From Gemmatimonadota bacterium (GTDB taxonomy: Bacteria; Gemmatimonadota; Gemmatimonadetes; Longimicrobiales; Gaopeijiaceae): a stretch of DNA of 5,510 bases. Every line of letters begins with the position of its first letter. The stretch's first letter is position 1. The notes below the pieces were generated by a model. That model was not told where the DNA came from and did no database searches. It saw only the letters and a program-made list of their open reading frames with translations. A program made the position numbers and the translations under genes. The stretch spans positions 1 to 5,510 of the forward strand of contig JAHEKK010000263.1 of NCBI GenBank assembly GCA_024638395.1. The letters are read 5' to 3'. Below, in pieces: positions 4,682 to 5,510 of the stretch.

Positions 4682-4878
4682 TTGGGTAAGCCACCACGGC
4701 CTGCCGGATGAGAACCGGAGGTTCGAGCCGAGCGGCCTGGTGGGTGTCGAATATCGGGATGTCGTACCGCGAGACCAGCGAGCATCGCCGCAGGCGAGCG
4801 CAGGTGAATCCGGGCACCCCGATTGGGTAAGCCACCACGGCCTGCCGGATGACAACCGGCTGTTCGAGCCGAGCGGCC
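4665..4878. repeat. 73-bp direct repeat starting in the tRNA-Pro T-loop (141-bp period)
   Basis: Positions 4665-4737 and 4806-4878 are the same except at three positions (4712/4853, 4719/4860, 4720/4861). Each copy begins with the last 17 nt of tRNA-Pro (GAATCCGGGCACCCCGA). A 56-nt stretch follows that ends TTCGAGCCGAGCGGCC. The 68 bp between copies (4738-4805) resemble the DNA interrupting the pseudogene, sharing GTCGAA, CCGCGAGAC and CGAG-ATCG blocks in the same order. The first copy also has a long-range pairing of CCACCA-GGCC (4691-4701, one bulge) with GGCCTGGTGG (4734-4743). Confidence 0.92.
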
Positions 4879-4883
4879 CACCT

Positions 4884-4966
4884 GGAGGCGTAGTCTAATT
4901 GGTAAGGCACCGCACTCGAAATGCGGCGGGCGCAAGCCTTTGGGGGTTCGAGTCCCTCCGCCTCCG
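4884..4966 (+). tRNA. tRNA-Ser (CGA)
   Basis: A class II tRNA of 83 nt with acceptor GGAGGCG/CGCCTCC, anticodon arm CCGCA-CTCGAAA-TGCGG, a variable arm with a GCAA loop, T-stem GGGGG/CCCTC, and G73. The D-stem GTCT/AGGC has a T-G wobble and differs from the GCCG D-stem of the two other serine tRNAs. Its 5' end lies 5 nt after the second 73-bp repeat. It is the last gene of the array. Confidence 0.93.
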
Positions 4967-4993
4967 TTGATCGTACGACCTGAGTGACACCGC

Positions 4994-5026
4994 GAGCCCG
5001 GGCGGCCGGAATGGCCGCCCGGGCTC
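4994..5026 (+). terminator. Perfect 14-bp hairpin closing the tRNA array
   Basis: GAGCCCGGGCGGCC (4994-5007) pairs perfectly with GGCCGCCCGGGCTC (5013-5026) around loop GGAAT. It lies 27 nt after the last tRNA and before the oppositely oriented 76-aa gene, so it may stop transcription from both sides. The T-tract is poor (TCGTGCGTTT), but the stem is very stable. Confidence 0.8.
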
Positions 5027-5057
5027 TCGTGCGTTTCGGGGCAGTCGTAGTGGGCCT

Positions 5058-5288
5058 CTACCGCCCCCGGACGTCGAACAGGTCGCGGAGCGTCTCGTAG
5101 GCGTAGTCCTCCAAGAGCGCGCGGAAGAACGCCGCCACCTCGGCATCGTGCTCGGCGACACCGTTCACGAGCTCGTACAGCTCGTCGATGTCTTCGCTCA
5201 CGACCGCCTCACGAATGGCCTCCGCGAGATGGGTTGGAACTCCCCTGAGCCGTTCTCGGCTCGGCGCGACGGTGGGCTGCTCGTTCAT
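5058..5288 (-). CDS. 76-aa acidic helical protein, uncharacterised
   Basis: The ATG at 5288 is chosen because GGAGG lies 8 nt upstream; an in-frame GTG directly precedes it and is possible. The open frame further upstream is arginine/proline-rich low-complexity sequence and is unlikely to be translated. The product has a short disordered N-terminus (MNEQPTVAPSRE), then amphipathic acidic helices: LAEAIREAVVSEDIDELYEL (21-40) and VAAFFRALLEDYAYETLRDL (51-70). The last segment resembles the 'A..L..LA.DFDYD.L..LF' helices at the C-terminus of some hybrid sensor kinases, but here it stands alone. No membrane segment or catalytic motif is visible. A small regulatory or adaptor role is only a guess. 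Confidence 0.7.
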   Translation of the reverse strand: MNEQPTVAPSRERLRGVPTHLAEAIREAVVSEDIDELYELVNGVAEHDAEVAAFFRALLEDYAYETLRDLFDVRGR

Positions 5289-5399
5289 CACTCGACCCTC
5301 CTCTGCCGCGTGCGGGCATGGCGGACGGGGTCGCCGCGGCGGTTCCGCTCGGCGGTCTCCCCGACTCCGAGCACTGAAGGAACATGGCTCGAGAAGGGC

Positions 5400-5445
5400 G
5401 CCCGCGCCGTCGGGGGCGTTCTCCGGCCGCACGCGGGGCTTTTTT
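5400..5445 (+). terminator. Possible intrinsic terminator with T6
   Basis: GCCCGCG (5400-5406) can pair with CGC-GGGC (5432-5439) with one bulged G across a loop of about 25 nt, followed directly by TTTTTT (5440-5445). The stem is imperfect and I see no plus-strand gene that it would serve. The remaining 65 nt to the window edge show no gene. Confidence 0.3.
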
Positions 5446-5510
5446 CTACCAGAGGTCGATTGCTGTGAGCCGTACCGGCCCTACCTACCGCAGCGACACG
5501 TAATCCCTGA

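Noticed and set aside
4255..4935. Long minus-strand open frame (226 codons) across the Ser/Pro tRNA genes
   Set aside because: It reads backwards through four tRNA loci and the direct repeats; its repeated peptide segments simply mirror the tRNA duplications. No RBS or domain supports it.

Overview
This is a GC-rich bacterial chromosomal window dominated by a one-strand tRNA gene array. I can fold 17 intact tRNA genes and one broken one, all on the + strand between about 2036 and 4966. The order is fMet(CAT), Phe(GAA), Trp(CCA), Glu(TTC), Asp(GTC), Ala(GGC), Leu(CAG), Leu(GAG), Arg(ACG), Val(GAC), Ala(CGC), Thr(CGT), Gln(CTG), Ser(GCT), Ser(GGA), a Pro pseudogene, Pro(CGG), Ser(CGA). The domain is bacterial: there is an initiator tRNA with a mismatched 1-72 pair and three G-C pairs under the anticodon loop, an A34 arginine tRNA, a TTGACA/TAAAAT promoter and Shine-Dalgarno sequences. 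None of the tRNA genes encodes CCA. The phylum is not settled. The beta-propeller, DoxX-like and four-helix membrane proteins recall Gemmatimonadota or Planctomycetota relatives, but that is from memory of the families only.

Layout. From 1 to 514 (+) is the C-terminal part of a propeller-like protein. From 1736 down to 588 (-) is a compact set of four membrane-protein genes: a 71-aa protein, an overlapping 31-aa micro-protein, a DoxX-family protein and a conserved four-helix protein. Their likely promoter lies in an AT-rich patch carrying a TGTATAG/CTATACA inverted repeat. A near-consensus sigma70 promoter at 1994-2022 (17-bp spacer) drives the tRNA array. fMet is followed by a strong hairpin, then an unidentified stretch ending in a hairpin plus T7 that abuts tRNA-Phe. 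The array closes with a perfect 14-bp hairpin at 4994-5026. A 76-aa acidic helical protein lies on the - strand at 5058-5288.

The unexpected content is between the tRNAs. (1) Three 127-bp tandem repeats follow tRNA-Leu(GAG). The first is bounded by inverted repeats that begin at the base next to the tRNA. (2) Just after tRNA-Ser(GCT), 17 bp of its 3' end reappear exactly 100 bp downstream. (3) Around tRNA-Pro there is a truncated tRNA-Pro, then the intact gene, then a 73-bp near-perfect repeat of its 3' end plus downstream sequence. In (2) and (3) the sequence resembles a T-loop broken after TTCGA, followed by GCCGA. Each interval also carries an inverted copy of the host tRNA's T-stem. This suggests one family of very small, non-coding elements that uses tRNA T-loops as its target or recombination site.
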